The notes beneath the pieces were generated by a model. It was not told the DNA's origin. It worked only from the letters and a program-made list of their open reading frames with translations, and searched no databases. The position numbers and the translations under genes were made by a program. From contig JADEWQ010000059.1 in assembly GCA_015207585.1 (NCBI GenBank), positions 1 to 34,945 of the forward strand: a DNA stretch of 34,945 nt. Reading direction: 5' to 3'. This DNA comes from Pleurocapsales cyanobacterium LEGE 06147 (lineage in GTDB: Bacteria > Cyanobacteriota > Cyanobacteriia > Cyanobacteriales > Xenococcaceae). Of this stretch, positions 24,897 through 33,192 are shown piece by piece (positions within the stretch are counted from its first letter, which is position 1; each line of letters opens with the position of its first letter).

Positions 24897-26906
24897 ATGG
24901 CTACAGATTTGAGGCTGATAGTTGAAATGGTAACGGTATTGGGAGCGGCGGCAACAGGGGGATATATAGCCAATCGTCTCAATCAGCCAGTATTGTTGGG
25001 ATATTTACTAGGTGGTATGGTCATCGGACCGACAGGCTTGGGATTGATTGCTCTCGAAGGCGATATCGAAGTGCTAGCAGAGGTTGGCGTTGCCCTACTG
25101 TTGTTTGCCCTGGGGGTAGAGTTTTCCTTAAAAGACTTGATGAGATTGCGGACGATCGCTTTTGGTGGTGGTGCTCTCCAAATTTTGTTGACCATTCTGT
25201 TAGGGGGAGGGTTAGTTTATCTAACGGGTTGGGTCGAAACGATACCCAAAGCAATTTTTGTAGGAGCCGTACTTTCTCTCTCTTCTACTGCAGTCGTACT
25301 CAAAAGTTTAATCGAGCGCAATGAGGTACAGACAAGTCACGGTCAGATTATGTTGGCTATTTTGATCGTGCAAGATCTGAGCTTAGGAATCATGCTAGCA
25401 ATCTTGCCAGCACTGACTCAACCCCCGAATATTATTGGAACGGCTCTGTTGGCTGCTGTTCTCAATTTTTTTCTTTTTATCGGGGTAGCTATTGTTGCTG
25501 GTGTTTGGTTAATTCCCTTTTTAGTCCGGCTGATTGCTCGTACTGGTTCTCAAGAGTTATTTTTGCTGGGTATTTTGGTACTGGCTTTAGGCATTGCCCT
25601 GGTTACCTCAGTTATGGGTTTGGGAATTGTTATGGGAGCATTTGTCGCCGGACTGATGATTTCTAACGTAGAGTATGCCGATCATGCGCTCGATCGCGTT
25701 TTACCCATGCGGGATGTCTTTGCCACGCTCTTTTTTGCCTCCATTGGCTTGCTGATCGATCCGGCTTTTTTGTTAGCTAATGTCTGGATATTGCTGGGAC
25801 TAGTAGCGATCGCCATGGTGGGGAAAGCAGTTATTGTCACTATTCTGGTCAGATTGTTCGGTCATTCCCTTAAAACCGCTCTCACTGTAGGTCTCGGTAT
25901 CAATCAAATCGGTGAATTCTCCTTTGTTCTGGCAGGAGTCGCCCAAAGTCAGGGGCTATTTTCTCCCAGATTTTATGGACTGACCGTAGGAACGACGGCG
26001 GCAACTCTATTGATTACGCCGTTTTTGTTAAGATTAACCCCTTATCTGTTTGTCAGGTTAGAACGTTTACCTTTCCTAGGCTCAATTTGGCAGGCAAATC
26101 AAACCCCTCGTTTTGTCGGAGTCGAGGAAGAACTTACCGGACATGTGGTGGTTGCTGGGTTTGGTAGAGTGGGACAAACTCTAGTAAGGATGTTGTATTT
26201 TCAAGGTTACAAAATCTTGGTTATAGACAATAATGAAGCGACGCTACAAACTCTACGGGAGCGCAAAATTCCTTATCTGTTTGGCGATGCTTCTAGCAAT
26301 CTAGTTTTGGAAAAAGCCAATCTTCCTAAAGCTAAGGCAATGGCGATCGCTCTGCCCGATCCTCTGGCGACTCGCTTGACCCTTAAACGAGCTATAAGTA
26401 TTGCGCCGGATTTGGATATTACCGTACGGGCTCATGTCAATGAGGAAATTGATGTTCTCTATCAATTAGGTACTCAAGAAGTAGTGCAGCCGGAATTTGA
26501 GGCTGCTTTAGAAATGGGAGTTCATCTGTTATTGAGATTGGGGGATTCAGCCTACGAGGTACAACAAGTAGTCAACCGCTACCGCACGAGACGATATCGC
26601 GATATTATGCCAGAACGAGAAGAATACTGGAGAGTTGCCGACTTAGAAGCGGTCATCGAAGGACTACAAGCACAGTGGTATAACCTGCCACAGGATTCTC
26701 CCTTGCTCGGACTGACTCTGGCTCAAGCCAGAATACGTCATTTGACGGGAACCACGATTATGGCGATTAAACGTAACAAGACACTCTACCGCTATCCGTC
26801 AGGGGAAATGAGATTTGAGGAGGGCGATCGCCTGCTAGTGGTAGGTAACTCTGAAGAAAGGGCAGCCTTTGAAAATCTACTTGAAGGTATAAATCGACCA
26901 AATTAA
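24897..26906 (+). CDS. CPA2-type cation:proton antiporter with RCK domains (KefB-like)
   Basis: The 669-residue protein has an N-terminal Na+/H+ exchanger-type membrane domain of about 12 spans (to about 385), with the family blocks NQPVLLGYLLGGMVIGPTGLG, LLLFALGVEFS, SSTAVVLKSL and LGINQIGEFSFVLAG. A TrkA-N/RCK domain follows (about 415-540) with the nucleotide-binding VVVAGFGRVGQ and a following VIDNN acidic residue. A TrkA-C domain lies at the end (about 585-665, GTTIMAIKRN, FEEGDRLLVVGN). Such proteins exchange K+ or Na+ for H+ under nucleotide control. ATG 24897 has AGGAGA nearby. No KefF/KefG-type partner gene is present. Confidence 0.93.
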   Translation: MATDLRLIVEMVTVLGAAATGGYIANRLNQPVLLGYLLGGMVIGPTGLGLIALEGDIEVLAEVGVALLLFALGVEFSLKDLMRLRTIAFGGGALQILLTILLGGGLVYLTGWVETIPKAIFVGAVLSLSSTAVVLKSLIERNEVQTSHGQIMLAILIVQDLSLGIMLAILPALTQPPNIIGTALLAAVLNFFLFIGVAIVAGVWLIPFLVRLIARTGSQELFLLGILVLALGIALVTSVMGLGIVMGAFVAGLMISNVEYADHALDRVLPMRDVFATLFFASIGLLIDPAFLLANVWILLGLVAIAMVGKAVIVTILVRLFGHSLKTALTVGLGINQIGEFSFVLAGVAQSQGLFSPRFYGLTVGTTAATLLITPFLLRLTPYLFVRLERLPFLGSIWQANQTPRFVGVEEELTGHVVVAGFGRVGQTLVRMLYFQGYKILVIDNNEATLQTLRERKIPYLFGDASSNLVLEKANLPKAKAMAIALPDPLATRLTLKRAISIAPDLDITVRAHVNEEIDVLYQLGTQEVVQPEFEAALEMGVHLLLRLGDSAYEVQQVVNRYRTRRYRDIMPEREEYWRVADLEAVIEGLQAQWYNLPQDSPLLGLTLAQARIRHLTGTTIMAIKRNKTLYRYPSGEMRFEEGDRLLVVGNSEERAAFENLLEGINRPN

Positions 26907-27333
26907 ACAAAAATAAAGTTTCGTTCCATAACTACATCAATCGAATTTGACTCGATGAAATGAAATTTATGTAGCTTAAACGAACGGATTGAAGCGAGGA
27001 CCCAAAGCTAAAGAATTGTTTTGACAATAGTAAGCAAATCACCTTAATATGCCAGCAGTTTGGTTGAATTTTTGTCAATAAATTGCTTACTGAAAAAAAC
27101 TTCCTTCAGTTACCTTAGTTAAGTCATGTCAAGCTACAACCCTTGATTTTCAGACGTCTGGATTGGATTTCCAACTAATGGAATTATCTCAAAGAAAAAA
27201 TTCTTGTTTTGTGAAGCTTTCAAAAAGATTTTGTATCTAATTTTTTTAAAATAAGTCGATAATTAAAAAAATCACCAGCTTTTTTTAGTATTGTTCAATA
27301 ATATGGTTTGTTTTAACAATTTGACCCCTCTTA
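26907..27333. other. Non-coding stretch with a triple nested stem
   Basis: Right after the antiporter stop, three nested stems share one centre: TTCGTT/AACGAA (26920-26925/26979-26984), CTACAT/ATGTAG (26932-26937/26969-26974) and ATCGA/TCGAT (26940-26944/26952-26956). No T-run follows, so it is not a standard terminator. Further right lie AGTAAGCAA/TTGCTTACT (27029-27037/27083-27091) and the palindrome CAGACGTCTG (27151-27160). No gene is seen. Confidence 0.4.
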
Positions 27334-29079
27334 ATGAATCAGAAAGAATCAAATCGATTAATCATTAAACAAGAAACTGCATCGATGTATACTCGCGATG
27401 GCATCAGGTTAGATGCGGATATTTATCGTCCCGAAACAGACGAACGATTGCCAGTCTTGCTCATGCGTCAACCCTATGGAAGGGCGATCGCTTCTACAGT
27501 AGTTTATGCTCATCCCAGTTGGTATGCTGCTCGCAGTTATATCGTCGTTATTCAAGATGTCCGGGGTAGGGGAACTTCTGAAGGAGAATTCGAGCTATTT
27601 GCCCATGAAATAGAAGATGGAATCGATACCGTTAACTGGGCATCACAATTACCGGGAAGTACGGGCGAAGTGGGCATGTATGGCTTTTCCTATCAGGGTA
27701 TGACCCAACTTTACGCTGCCGTAGATCGCCCTTCTGTTCTCAAAGTTCTCTGTCCGTCTATGGTTGCTTACGATCTATATTCGGACTGGGCTTATGAAAA
27801 TGGAGCATTTTGTCTGCAAGCTAATCTAAGTTGGGCAATTCAAATAGCTGCCGAAACTGCCCGTTTGCGCGGCGATGAAGCTGCTTTTGGACAACTTTAT
27901 GCCGCTTCTCATAATTTACCCCTAGGCGATCCCGCTTTGCGGGTGCTGCCGCACTGCCTTCCTGCCAGTCCCGCTCTACTTAAAGAATTAGCACCAGATT
28001 CTTTTTATCACCCTTGGCTCGCTCATCCCTACCCTGGAGAATATTGGGAGAAGCTGTCTCCAAAAACCTTAATTCAAAATGTAGACTTACCCATGTTGCA
28101 CATCGGAGGATGGTTCGATCCTTATCTGCGAGGTGCGCTGAATTTATATAAAGAAATGGCAACCAGAAGCAAATATCCCCAGCATTTAATTGTCGGTCCT
28201 TGGGCGCATTTACCTTGGGGACGTAAGTTAGGTGCAATAGACTATGGTATCGAAGCAGCCAGTCCGGTCGATGAAGCCCAGATACACTGGTTCGACTATT
28301 TTCTCAAAGGTAAAGATACGGGGATAAACACGGAATCGCCAGTGAGTTTATTTGAAATGGGAACTAATCGATGGCGTTATTTCGATTCTTTTCCCAACCA
28401 AGAGCAAAAAATATATTATCTAGCTAGTGATGGTTTAGCCAATCTGCGCGACGATGGAGGAACGCTTTGGGAGTATGAAACGAAAACCCAACCAAAGTCT
28501 TTGTCTTTCAGCGACTCATTAGAAACAAATCTGGTTGAAGAGAGCGAAAGAGAATTTACCAATACTATCGATACTCTAGTTCACGATCCCTGGCGTCCAG
28601 TCCCTGCATTAGGCGGTCATGCTGCTTTTCCTGGAGGTTCTTTTGACCGTTCCCTGCTCGATTGCCGTTCGGACATCTTAACTTATACTTCTGCCCCTTT
28701 AGATGAAGATTTACATATTGCTGGCGAGGGAATAGTAGCAGTTTACTGTACCGCCGATACACCTAGTTTTGACTTGTGTGCGGTTTTATCAGAAGTATAT
28801 ACCAATGGTCGAGCCTATAATTTCACTCAAGGATACATTCGAGTAGACTCAGAACAAATACCAATCAAAATTCCTTTACAAGCAACTTGTACCCGCATTG
28901 CCAAGGGTAACTGTTTACGTCTAAGTTTGAGTGTTGCTTGTTTTCCTGCCTATCCAGTTAATCCCGGTAACGGTAAATTGCCAGGGGAAACTCGTTTAAT
29001 AGAAGCACGGATTATTACTTTAACAGTTAAGTCCGGCAAGGATTATCCCTCTCAAATTCAGTTATCTATAGTTGCTTGA
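27334..29079 (+). CDS. CocE/NonD-family alpha/beta hydrolase
   Basis: The 581-residue protein has the X-Pro dipeptidyl-peptidase (S15)/CocE layout: an N-terminal alpha/beta hydrolase domain and a C-terminal jelly-roll (from about 400; SFDLCAVLSEVYTNGRAYNF region). The catalytic triad is Ser119 in YGFSYQG, Asp262 in GGWFDPYLRG and His292 in VGPWAHLPWG, close to the spacing in cocaine esterase. It is probably a cytosolic esterase, amidase or acylase of unknown substrate; no signal peptide is seen. Residues 199-209 (around DPALRVLPHCLP) are encoded by a palindromic repeat. It is monocistronic. Confidence 0.92.
   Translation: MNQKESNRLIIKQETASMYTRDGIRLDADIYRPETDERLPVLLMRQPYGRAIASTVVYAHPSWYAARSYIVVIQDVRGRGTSEGEFELFAHEIEDGIDTVNWASQLPGSTGEVGMYGFSYQGMTQLYAAVDRPSVLKVLCPSMVAYDLYSDWAYENGAFCLQANLSWAIQIAAETARLRGDEAAFGQLYAASHNLPLGDPALRVLPHCLPASPALLKELAPDSFYHPWLAHPYPGEYWEKLSPKTLIQNVDLPMLHIGGWFDPYLRGALNLYKEMATRSKYPQHLIVGPWAHLPWGRKLGAIDYGIEAASPVDEAQIHWFDYFLKGKDTGINTESPVSLFEMGTNRWRYFDSFPNQEQKIYYLASDGLANLRDDGGTLWEYETKTQPKSLSFSDSLETNLVEESEREFTNTIDTLVHDPWRPVPALGGHAAFPGGSFDRSLLDCRSDILTYTSAPLDEDLHIAGEGIVAVYCTADTPSFDLCAVLSEVYTNGRAYNFTQGYIRVDSEQIPIKIPLQATCTRIAKGNCLRLSLSVACFPAYPVNPGNGKLPGETRLIEARIITLTVKSGKDYPSQIQLSIVA
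27928..27958. repeat. Palindromic repeat inside the CocE/NonD gene
   Basis: GATCCCGCTTTGCGGGTGCT followed by GCCGCACTGCC has the stem CCCGC/GCGGG and the same GTGCTGCCGCA tail as 21903-21932. It stays in frame in a loop region of the hydrolase. Confidence 0.65.
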
Positions 29080-29206
29080 TATTGATAAGTTTCTTCCTGT
29101 TAACTTATTGATAGCAATCCTAATACCATTTCTCAAAAGTAACAAAAGACTTAATCAAGGATTTTGAAAACTTCCAATACTATTTAGGAATAAGGAGTAT
29201 GCTATA

Positions 29207-29689
29207 TTATTTCCAAGCGTAAAAAGCTAACACTCCAATACTAAATGCGGTTAAACAGACAAGAGCGAGAATGAGTGCAGATAACCATCGACTATAACCT
29301 GCTGCTTGAAGATCTAGCTTGACTAACATAGCAGCAGCCAATAGTACAAATAGTCGAGTAAAAAAAGCAAACCATCGGATGACCAGTGCAAAAGCCAAAG
29401 CCCCAAAAATAACGGATAAAAAAGCTCTTACTTCTGACTTTAGCCATTTACTCATACTAAAAGTCATGAGAGTGACTGGGGCTGTGAAAACCGTAGAGAT
29501 TAAAAGAACCCAAAGACATCCCAAGCCATAAACCAATACAAAAGCAATATTTTTTTCTATTATCCAGCCAAATAATTCTCCCCCTTCAAGAAATAATTCA
29601 AACCAAGGGGTATAAAGCCATCCAAAAACCCCATAAACAAGTATGAGCAAAATTAGAGAAGGCCAGGGAATTTTTCTGAACCAAGCCAT
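29207..29689 (-). CDS. Hypothetical multi-span membrane protein
   Basis: The 160-residue protein has four or five hydrophobic spans (for example LILLILVYGVFGWLYTPW, IAFVLVYGLGCLWVLLIST, AFLSVIFGALAFALVI, LSALILALVCLTAFSIGVLA) and few charged residues. It is certainly an integral membrane protein, but I recognise no family and no catalytic motif. It is divergent from the candidate small RNA at 29802, with heptamer repeats between the two. Start ATG 29687-29689. Confidence 0.6.
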   Translation of the reverse strand: MAWFRKIPWPSLILLILVYGVFGWLYTPWFELFLEGGELFGWIIEKNIAFVLVYGLGCLWVLLISTVFTAPVTLMTFSMSKWLKSEVRAFLSVIFGALAFALVIRWFAFFTRLFVLLAAAMLVKLDLQAAGYSRWLSALILALVCLTAFSIGVLAFYAWK

Positions 29690-29708
29690 GAATTGAAGTA
29701 GCGAGCAA

Positions 29709-29788
29709 GGAATGGGGAATGGGGAACAGTCAATAATTATTAATTATCCATTATCAATTATCCATTATCCATTAACTTCTGACTTCTG
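29709..29788. repeat. Heptamer tandem repeats: GGAATGG, ATTATCC, ACTTCTG
   Basis: Three different heptamer arrays follow each other: GGAATGG twice (29709-29722), ATTATCC/ATTATCA four times (29743-29770), and ACTTCTG twice (29775-29788). They lie directly before the putative promoter of the small RNA; the TG of its extended -10 element is the end of the last ACTTCTG. Confidence 0.7.
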
Positions 29789-29795
29789 CTATAAC
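29787..29795 (+). promoter_or_regulatory. Extended -10 promoter of the candidate small RNA
   Basis: TGCTATAAC fits the extended -10 pattern TGnTATAAT with one mismatch. Transcription would start near 29802. No good -35 hexamer lies at the usual distance; that region is made of heptamer repeats. Confidence 0.4.
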
Positions 29796-29801
29796 AAATA
29801 C

Positions 29802-29910
29802 TGTGAGGTAGCACGGCTGAAAATCCGAAATAAATCCGAACTCTCAGCAGTGCCCAAGAGCAGGTAAACTGGCTCGAACACTGCCCTATGACCTCAAATA
29901 TTTTTTGTTT
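29802..29910 (+). ncRNA. Candidate structured small RNA, about 110 nt
   Basis: A closing stem TGAGGT/ACCTCA (29804-29809/29891-29896), extended by AAATA/TATTT outside it, encloses two hairpins. The first is GCTGA/TCAGC (29816-29820/29844-29848). The second is AGTG/CACT (29849-29852/29879-29882), which continues as GAG-CAG/CTG-CTC around a GTAAA loop (29858-29875). A T-rich run (29901-29910) follows the closing stem, as in an intrinsic terminator. An extended -10 sits upstream. The RNA would be convergent with apcD, whose stop is at 29947. No open frame in it resembles a protein. I cannot assign it to a known family; a 6S-like RNA was considered, but the length is too short. Confidence 0.5.
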
Positions 29911-29946
29911 TAATGTTTCGATGTTATTTGCTATGTCAACTCTCAA

Positions 29947-30432
29947 TTAAGACATAGTTTGGATGATGTAATCAAAATAAGGAGAAGCTTCTTGAGCATC
30001 TTCGTTGCTAAGAAGAGCCAAGGAAGCATTTTTGAGACAACGAATTGCATCAACCATACCGGGTACGGGTACGTTAAGAGAGTTATACATTTCCCTCACG
30101 CCGATAAGACCAGTTTTTTCAATCGGCTCTTTATCTCCAGCCAGAACGCCATAGGTAACTAAGCGCAAATACCAACGAAAATCCCGCAGGCATTGGTTGT
30201 ACTGACGTTGTCCGTAGGCATTACCTCCAGGTGCTCTATACTCTGGATGCAGTCTGAACAGATCTTTACTAGCTTTATCGACGATTTTCTTTTCGTTTTC
30301 TGCTATGGCTTCGGCAATACGCACCCTTTGTTCGCCAGTTTTTAAAAATTTGTTGATTCCGTCTAGTTCGCCGCTACTAGGATAGCGGAGTTCATCATCG
30401 GCTCTGAGAATAACTTGACTAACTACGCTCAT
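29947..30432 (-). CDS. apcD: Allophycocyanin alpha-B subunit (terminal emitter)
   Basis: ApcD is a minor phycobilisome-core subunit that acts as a low-energy terminal emitter and favours energy transfer to photosystem I. The 161-residue protein starts [19 protein letters not shown], contains [20 protein letters not shown] and [16 protein letters not shown] with the phycocyanobilin-binding Cys81, then [30 protein letters not shown]-type and [13 protein letters not shown] blocks, and ends [10 protein letters not shown], matching ApcD rather than ApcA. It is a single gene, apart from other phycobilisome genes, as is usual for apcD. Confidence 0.95.
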   Translation of the reverse strand: MSVVSQVILRADDELRYPSSGELDGINKFLKTGEQRVRIAEAIAENEKKIVDKASKDLFRLHPEYRAPGGNAYGQRQYNQCLRDFRWYLRLVTYGVLAGDKEPIEKTGLIGVREMYNSLNVPVPGMVDAIRCLKNASLALLSNEDAQEASPYFDYIIQTMS

Positions 30433-30466
30433 AATATTGGGATGAATTTAATTAACATCAATAATA

Positions 30467-31216
30467 TTAGTATGCCAGCAGAGGTGAACGGGTAAAAATA
30501 TCTTGCCATTCGGCACCCGATAGCGATCGCTGTTGAAGCTCGATTTTAAAGCAAGCTCGAGCAGCCTCACTTAAAGTTTCTACTAAAGTAGGAATGAGGT
30601 TATTGTTTTTATGGGGGAACAACTGCTGAAGATTGGCTGGCGCAGGCTGAGCAAATAACTGCTCGAACAAAGCTCGGTCGGTAGAAAGCATCATCGAACC
30701 GTGCTGTAAAATAGCTTTACCCCGTCGCAGTTGAGCACTGCCTATCGCCTTCTCTCCCGTAGCAGTCACCAAATCTGCACTAGTCGCCGTCGCAAAACAG
30801 TTGGGGTTATCTATATATTCTCTGGCAGCAGTACCGTAATACAGCTCGACACCGAGCGATCGCCAACCATCAATTAAAAACTGACAAATTTGTTTGTAAA
30901 CTTCTAAACGTTTGCCAGGCATAGCTGAGGCGATCGCTGCATAAGTTAAATCTCCCTGATGCAACACTGCTCTACCTCCGGTGGGACGGCGTACTATTTC
31001 TAGGGGTTTTCCCTGCCAGAGCAATTCGCGCCAGTAAGGGGGATACTCTCGTTGATGATAGCCAAGAGAAATTGCTGCCGGAGACCAAGTATAAAATCTC
31101 AGAGTAGGAGGGTGTTGTCCTTTACGGTGTTTCTCTAGCAACCAGCGATCGATCGCCATCTGTACTTCACCCGGAGCTTCGAGTAAGGGAATCAAACGCC
31201 AAACAGAATTGGTCAT
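30467..31216 (-). CDS. Lipoate/octanoate transferase-family protein (LipM/LplA-like)
   Basis: The 249-residue protein has the biotin/lipoate protein ligase fold: RRPTGGRAVLHQGDLTYA (76-93), NPNCFATATSADL with Cys140, and GEKAIGSAQLRRGKAILQHG with Lys156. A conserved Cys at this place is the acyl-carrying residue of LipM-type octanoyltransferases, so transfer of octanoyl to a carrier protein is the best guess; lipoate ligation is the alternative. The start ATG 31214-31216 lies inside a heptamer array that offers three ATGs in three frames, and no ribosome site is clear. It lies 35 bases upstream of apcD on the same strand. Confidence 0.85.
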   Translation of the reverse strand: MTNSVWRLIPLLEAPGEVQMAIDRWLLEKHRKGQHPPTLRFYTWSPAAISLGYHQREYPPYWRELLWQGKPLEIVRRPTGGRAVLHQGDLTYAAIASAMPGKRLEVYKQICQFLIDGWRSLGVELYYGTAAREYIDNPNCFATATSADLVTATGEKAIGSAQLRRGKAILQHGSMMLSTDRALFEQLFAQPAPANLQQLFPHKNNNLIPTLVETLSEAARACFKIELQQRSLSGAEWQDIFTRSPLLAY

Positions 31217-31293
31217 TGGTCATTAGTCATTGGAGCTGTTATTCCCTATTCTCTATTCCCTTTTACCTATCCTGTTCCCCGTTCCCTGTTCAC
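31208..31293. repeat. Heptamer repeat array across the start of the LipM-like gene
   Basis: ATTGGTC, ATTGGTC, ATTAGTC (31208-31228) are followed by TATTCCC, TATTCTC, TATTCCC (31240-31260) and, after two diverged units, TGTTCCC, CGTTCCC, TGTTCAC (31273-31293). The unit size stays at seven throughout. The array fills the whole spacer between the LipM-like and YbjN genes. Confidence 0.75.
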
Positions 31294-31303
31294 TGATGAA
31301 TAT

Positions 31304-31780
31304 CTAAGCTGCGCCAAATTCTTCTTGAAAAACTTCGTCATTGTCATCGGCAATAGTAGCAACCAAAGTAATAATACGAGAAATTTCTCCTGGATAAAGA
31401 TCGGCAACGGTTCGTTCTGAGGAAACCATCACTCGATTGTCGTGAATACTAAAACAAGTTTCAAATGTGCCAGACCAATTCATTTCCAGTAGTTTACGCA
31501 TTAATCCAGCTTCGTCTTTTGCTGGCAGCTTAAAAACAGTAGCCCAGACTTTGAAAAGGTCATCATCGCTTTCTCCGGTTAGCTGAACGAATACCTCCAC
31601 TGTTCCGTACTGAAATTTCCAAATACTTCCGTCTTCGGTGTGACTCACCATCGCTGTATCTTCTTGATCTAAGCTCGAAATCACTGTCTCGATTACCTCT
31701 TGATGGCTAGAAGTATTCTCGATTAACTCCTCAATTGATTGAGTACTATCTGAATTTAAATTGGAACGTTGGCTGATCAT
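31304..31780 (-). CDS. YbjN-domain protein
   Basis: The 158-residue protein matches the YbjN family, which has a type III secretion chaperone-like fold: WKFQYGTVEVFVQLTGESDD, LFKVWATVFKLP, LMRKLLEMNWSGTFETCFSI and VMVSSERTVADLYPGEIS. The N-terminal 40 residues are polar and probably disordered. It has no catalytic residues and is thought to bind other proteins. In cyanobacteria its role is unsettled. ATG 31778-31780. It is preceded by the methyltransferase gene on the same strand, about 130 bases away. Confidence 0.85.
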   Translation of the reverse strand: MISQRSNLNSDSTQSIEELIENTSSHQEVIETVISSLDQEDTAMVSHTEDGSIWKFQYGTVEVFVQLTGESDDDLFKVWATVFKLPAKDEAGLMRKLLEMNWSGTFETCFSIHDNRVMVSSERTVADLYPGEISRIITLVATIADDNDEVFQEEFGAA

Positions 31781-31908
31781 GGCAGTTTTAGTTATTCAGT
31801 TTGATGTAAATCTGCATCTAGTATGAATGGTTACCGAATTTTTGTCGCCAATTAATTGTAACTTGCCCATGCCTTAGGGAGACGTTCCAGGGAACATCTC
31901 CACTGAAT

Positions 31909-32994
31909 TTATGCAGGTTTATGGGCAATCCAATATTTGCTGACAAAATGGTTTTCTCTTTGAATATCAACAAATCCTGCCTTTTCCAAACGCTCGACTA
32001 GATTATCAGTAGTGTAATGTCTGTAGTAAGGTTCGTGGAAAAGGATCGGGAAATTTTCCATCATCGTCTGGAATTCTGGCGAGTCGAGTGATTGAATCGA
32101 ATCGCAAATGACCAATACCCCTCCTGGTTGCAGTACGCGGAAGCACTCTTCCATGACCCGTTGGCGAGAATTGGCGGGCAATTCATGAAACAGAAAAACC
32201 GATGTCAGCCCGTGAAAATAGCCATCCAAGTAGGGTAATTTTTCTGCATTAGCCTTTAATAATTGGGGCAATTCTCCAGGAATTTCTGATAATAGTTGAT
32301 TGGCTTTACGTAGATAAGCCGGAGATAAATCTATCCCAAATAAAGCTGCTTTGGGTAAAGCCGCCCGAATCATTCTAAGAGTACGTCCCGTTCCACAAGC
32401 TACATCGAGGACACGGATTTGCTGGGATGGGACAGTAGCAAAGGCAGTTAGTCCTTGTTTTAGAGGAGCAAGAATTCGTCGCCGCATGGCATCAGCTGTT
32501 CCATTAAATAGAATCTCTACCTGTAAGTCATAGAGATTAGCAGACAGATCGCTAAGATAACCGTCTGTTTGGTAGTGAAAGTTTTGGAGATAGTAAGCTG
32601 GATAGCCTTCTTTATCTATTTCTGATGCAAATTGTTGATACTCTTTTTGTTGTAATCTTTCCCAGATTTTCGGCATATCGAGCCAAACTTCTGGATAGTA
32701 ACGAAAGAAATCCGACCATGGGTTATCGAACAACAGACTAGCTGGATATACTCCTCGTTGTGCATCCTGCCAATCAGCTTCCTGCAGCTTGACTAACCTC
32801 TGCTGTAATATTTCTAGGGTTTCTGAGGAGAGAGGTTTGGTTTTTTGTTGTTGTTCGGGAACAAAAAGATCAGTTAGTTGATTGCTCAAGGTTTTGTGAG
32901 CAAGACCGAACATGGTTTTACCTTGCTGGAAAGTTTGGTAAGCAAGTTTAGTCAGATCGGGCAGAAATCGATCGATGTTTGGAATTGATTGCAT
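31909..32994 (-). CDS. Class I SAM-dependent methyltransferase with N-terminal extension
   Basis: The C-terminal 170 residues are a methyltransferase domain: VLDVACGTGRTL (motif I, about residue 195 from the chosen start), ALFGIDLSPAYLRKA, NAEKLPYLDGYFHGLTS, FLFHELP, ECFRVLQPGGVLVICDS. This is the UbiE/ubiquinone-type small-molecule group. The first 190 residues carry no known motif but include FFRYYPEVWLDMPKIWERLQ and PAYYLQNFHYQTDGYLSD, typical of a cyanobacterial subgroup. I take ATG 32992-32994 as start; a TTG three codons upstream (33003) is possible. The substrate is unknown. Confidence 0.85.
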   Translation of the reverse strand: MQSIPNIDRFLPDLTKLAYQTFQQGKTMFGLAHKTLSNQLTDLFVPEQQQKTKPLSSETLEILQQRLVKLQEADWQDAQRGVYPASLLFDNPWSDFFRYYPEVWLDMPKIWERLQQKEYQQFASEIDKEGYPAYYLQNFHYQTDGYLSDLSANLYDLQVEILFNGTADAMRRRILAPLKQGLTAFATVPSQQIRVLDVACGTGRTLRMIRAALPKAALFGIDLSPAYLRKANQLLSEIPGELPQLLKANAEKLPYLDGYFHGLTSVFLFHELPANSRQRVMEECFRVLQPGGVLVICDSIQSLDSPEFQTMMENFPILFHEPYYRHYTTDNLVERLEKAGFVDIQRENHFVSKYWIAHKPA

Positions 32995-33192
32995 AAATAT
33001 CAAAAAATGATAACAATAATGCTCGATAAAGTGGATCGTTGAAATGATTAGGCTTAGTCAGGTTAGGCTAGCTGACTATGACATATTATTGAATGTATAA
33101 AGTTTTATTTTGTTTTGTAAATATATCTAATTAAATAGATTCAACTTAAATATATTCGACCAGTAGACTGAGGTAAAAATAAAGCTACCTTT

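Noticed and set aside
29802-29910. 6S RNA
   Set aside because: The length (about 110 nt) is well below the usual 180-200 nt, and the single large hairpin with a central bubble is not what is seen here.
29758-29946. Minus-strand open frame of 62 codons over the small RNA region
   Set aside because: Its sequence is explained by the hairpins and heptamer repeats; the translation does not look like a protein.
31208-31293. CRISPR array
   Set aside because: Units are only seven bases with no spacers; these are heptamer tandem repeats.
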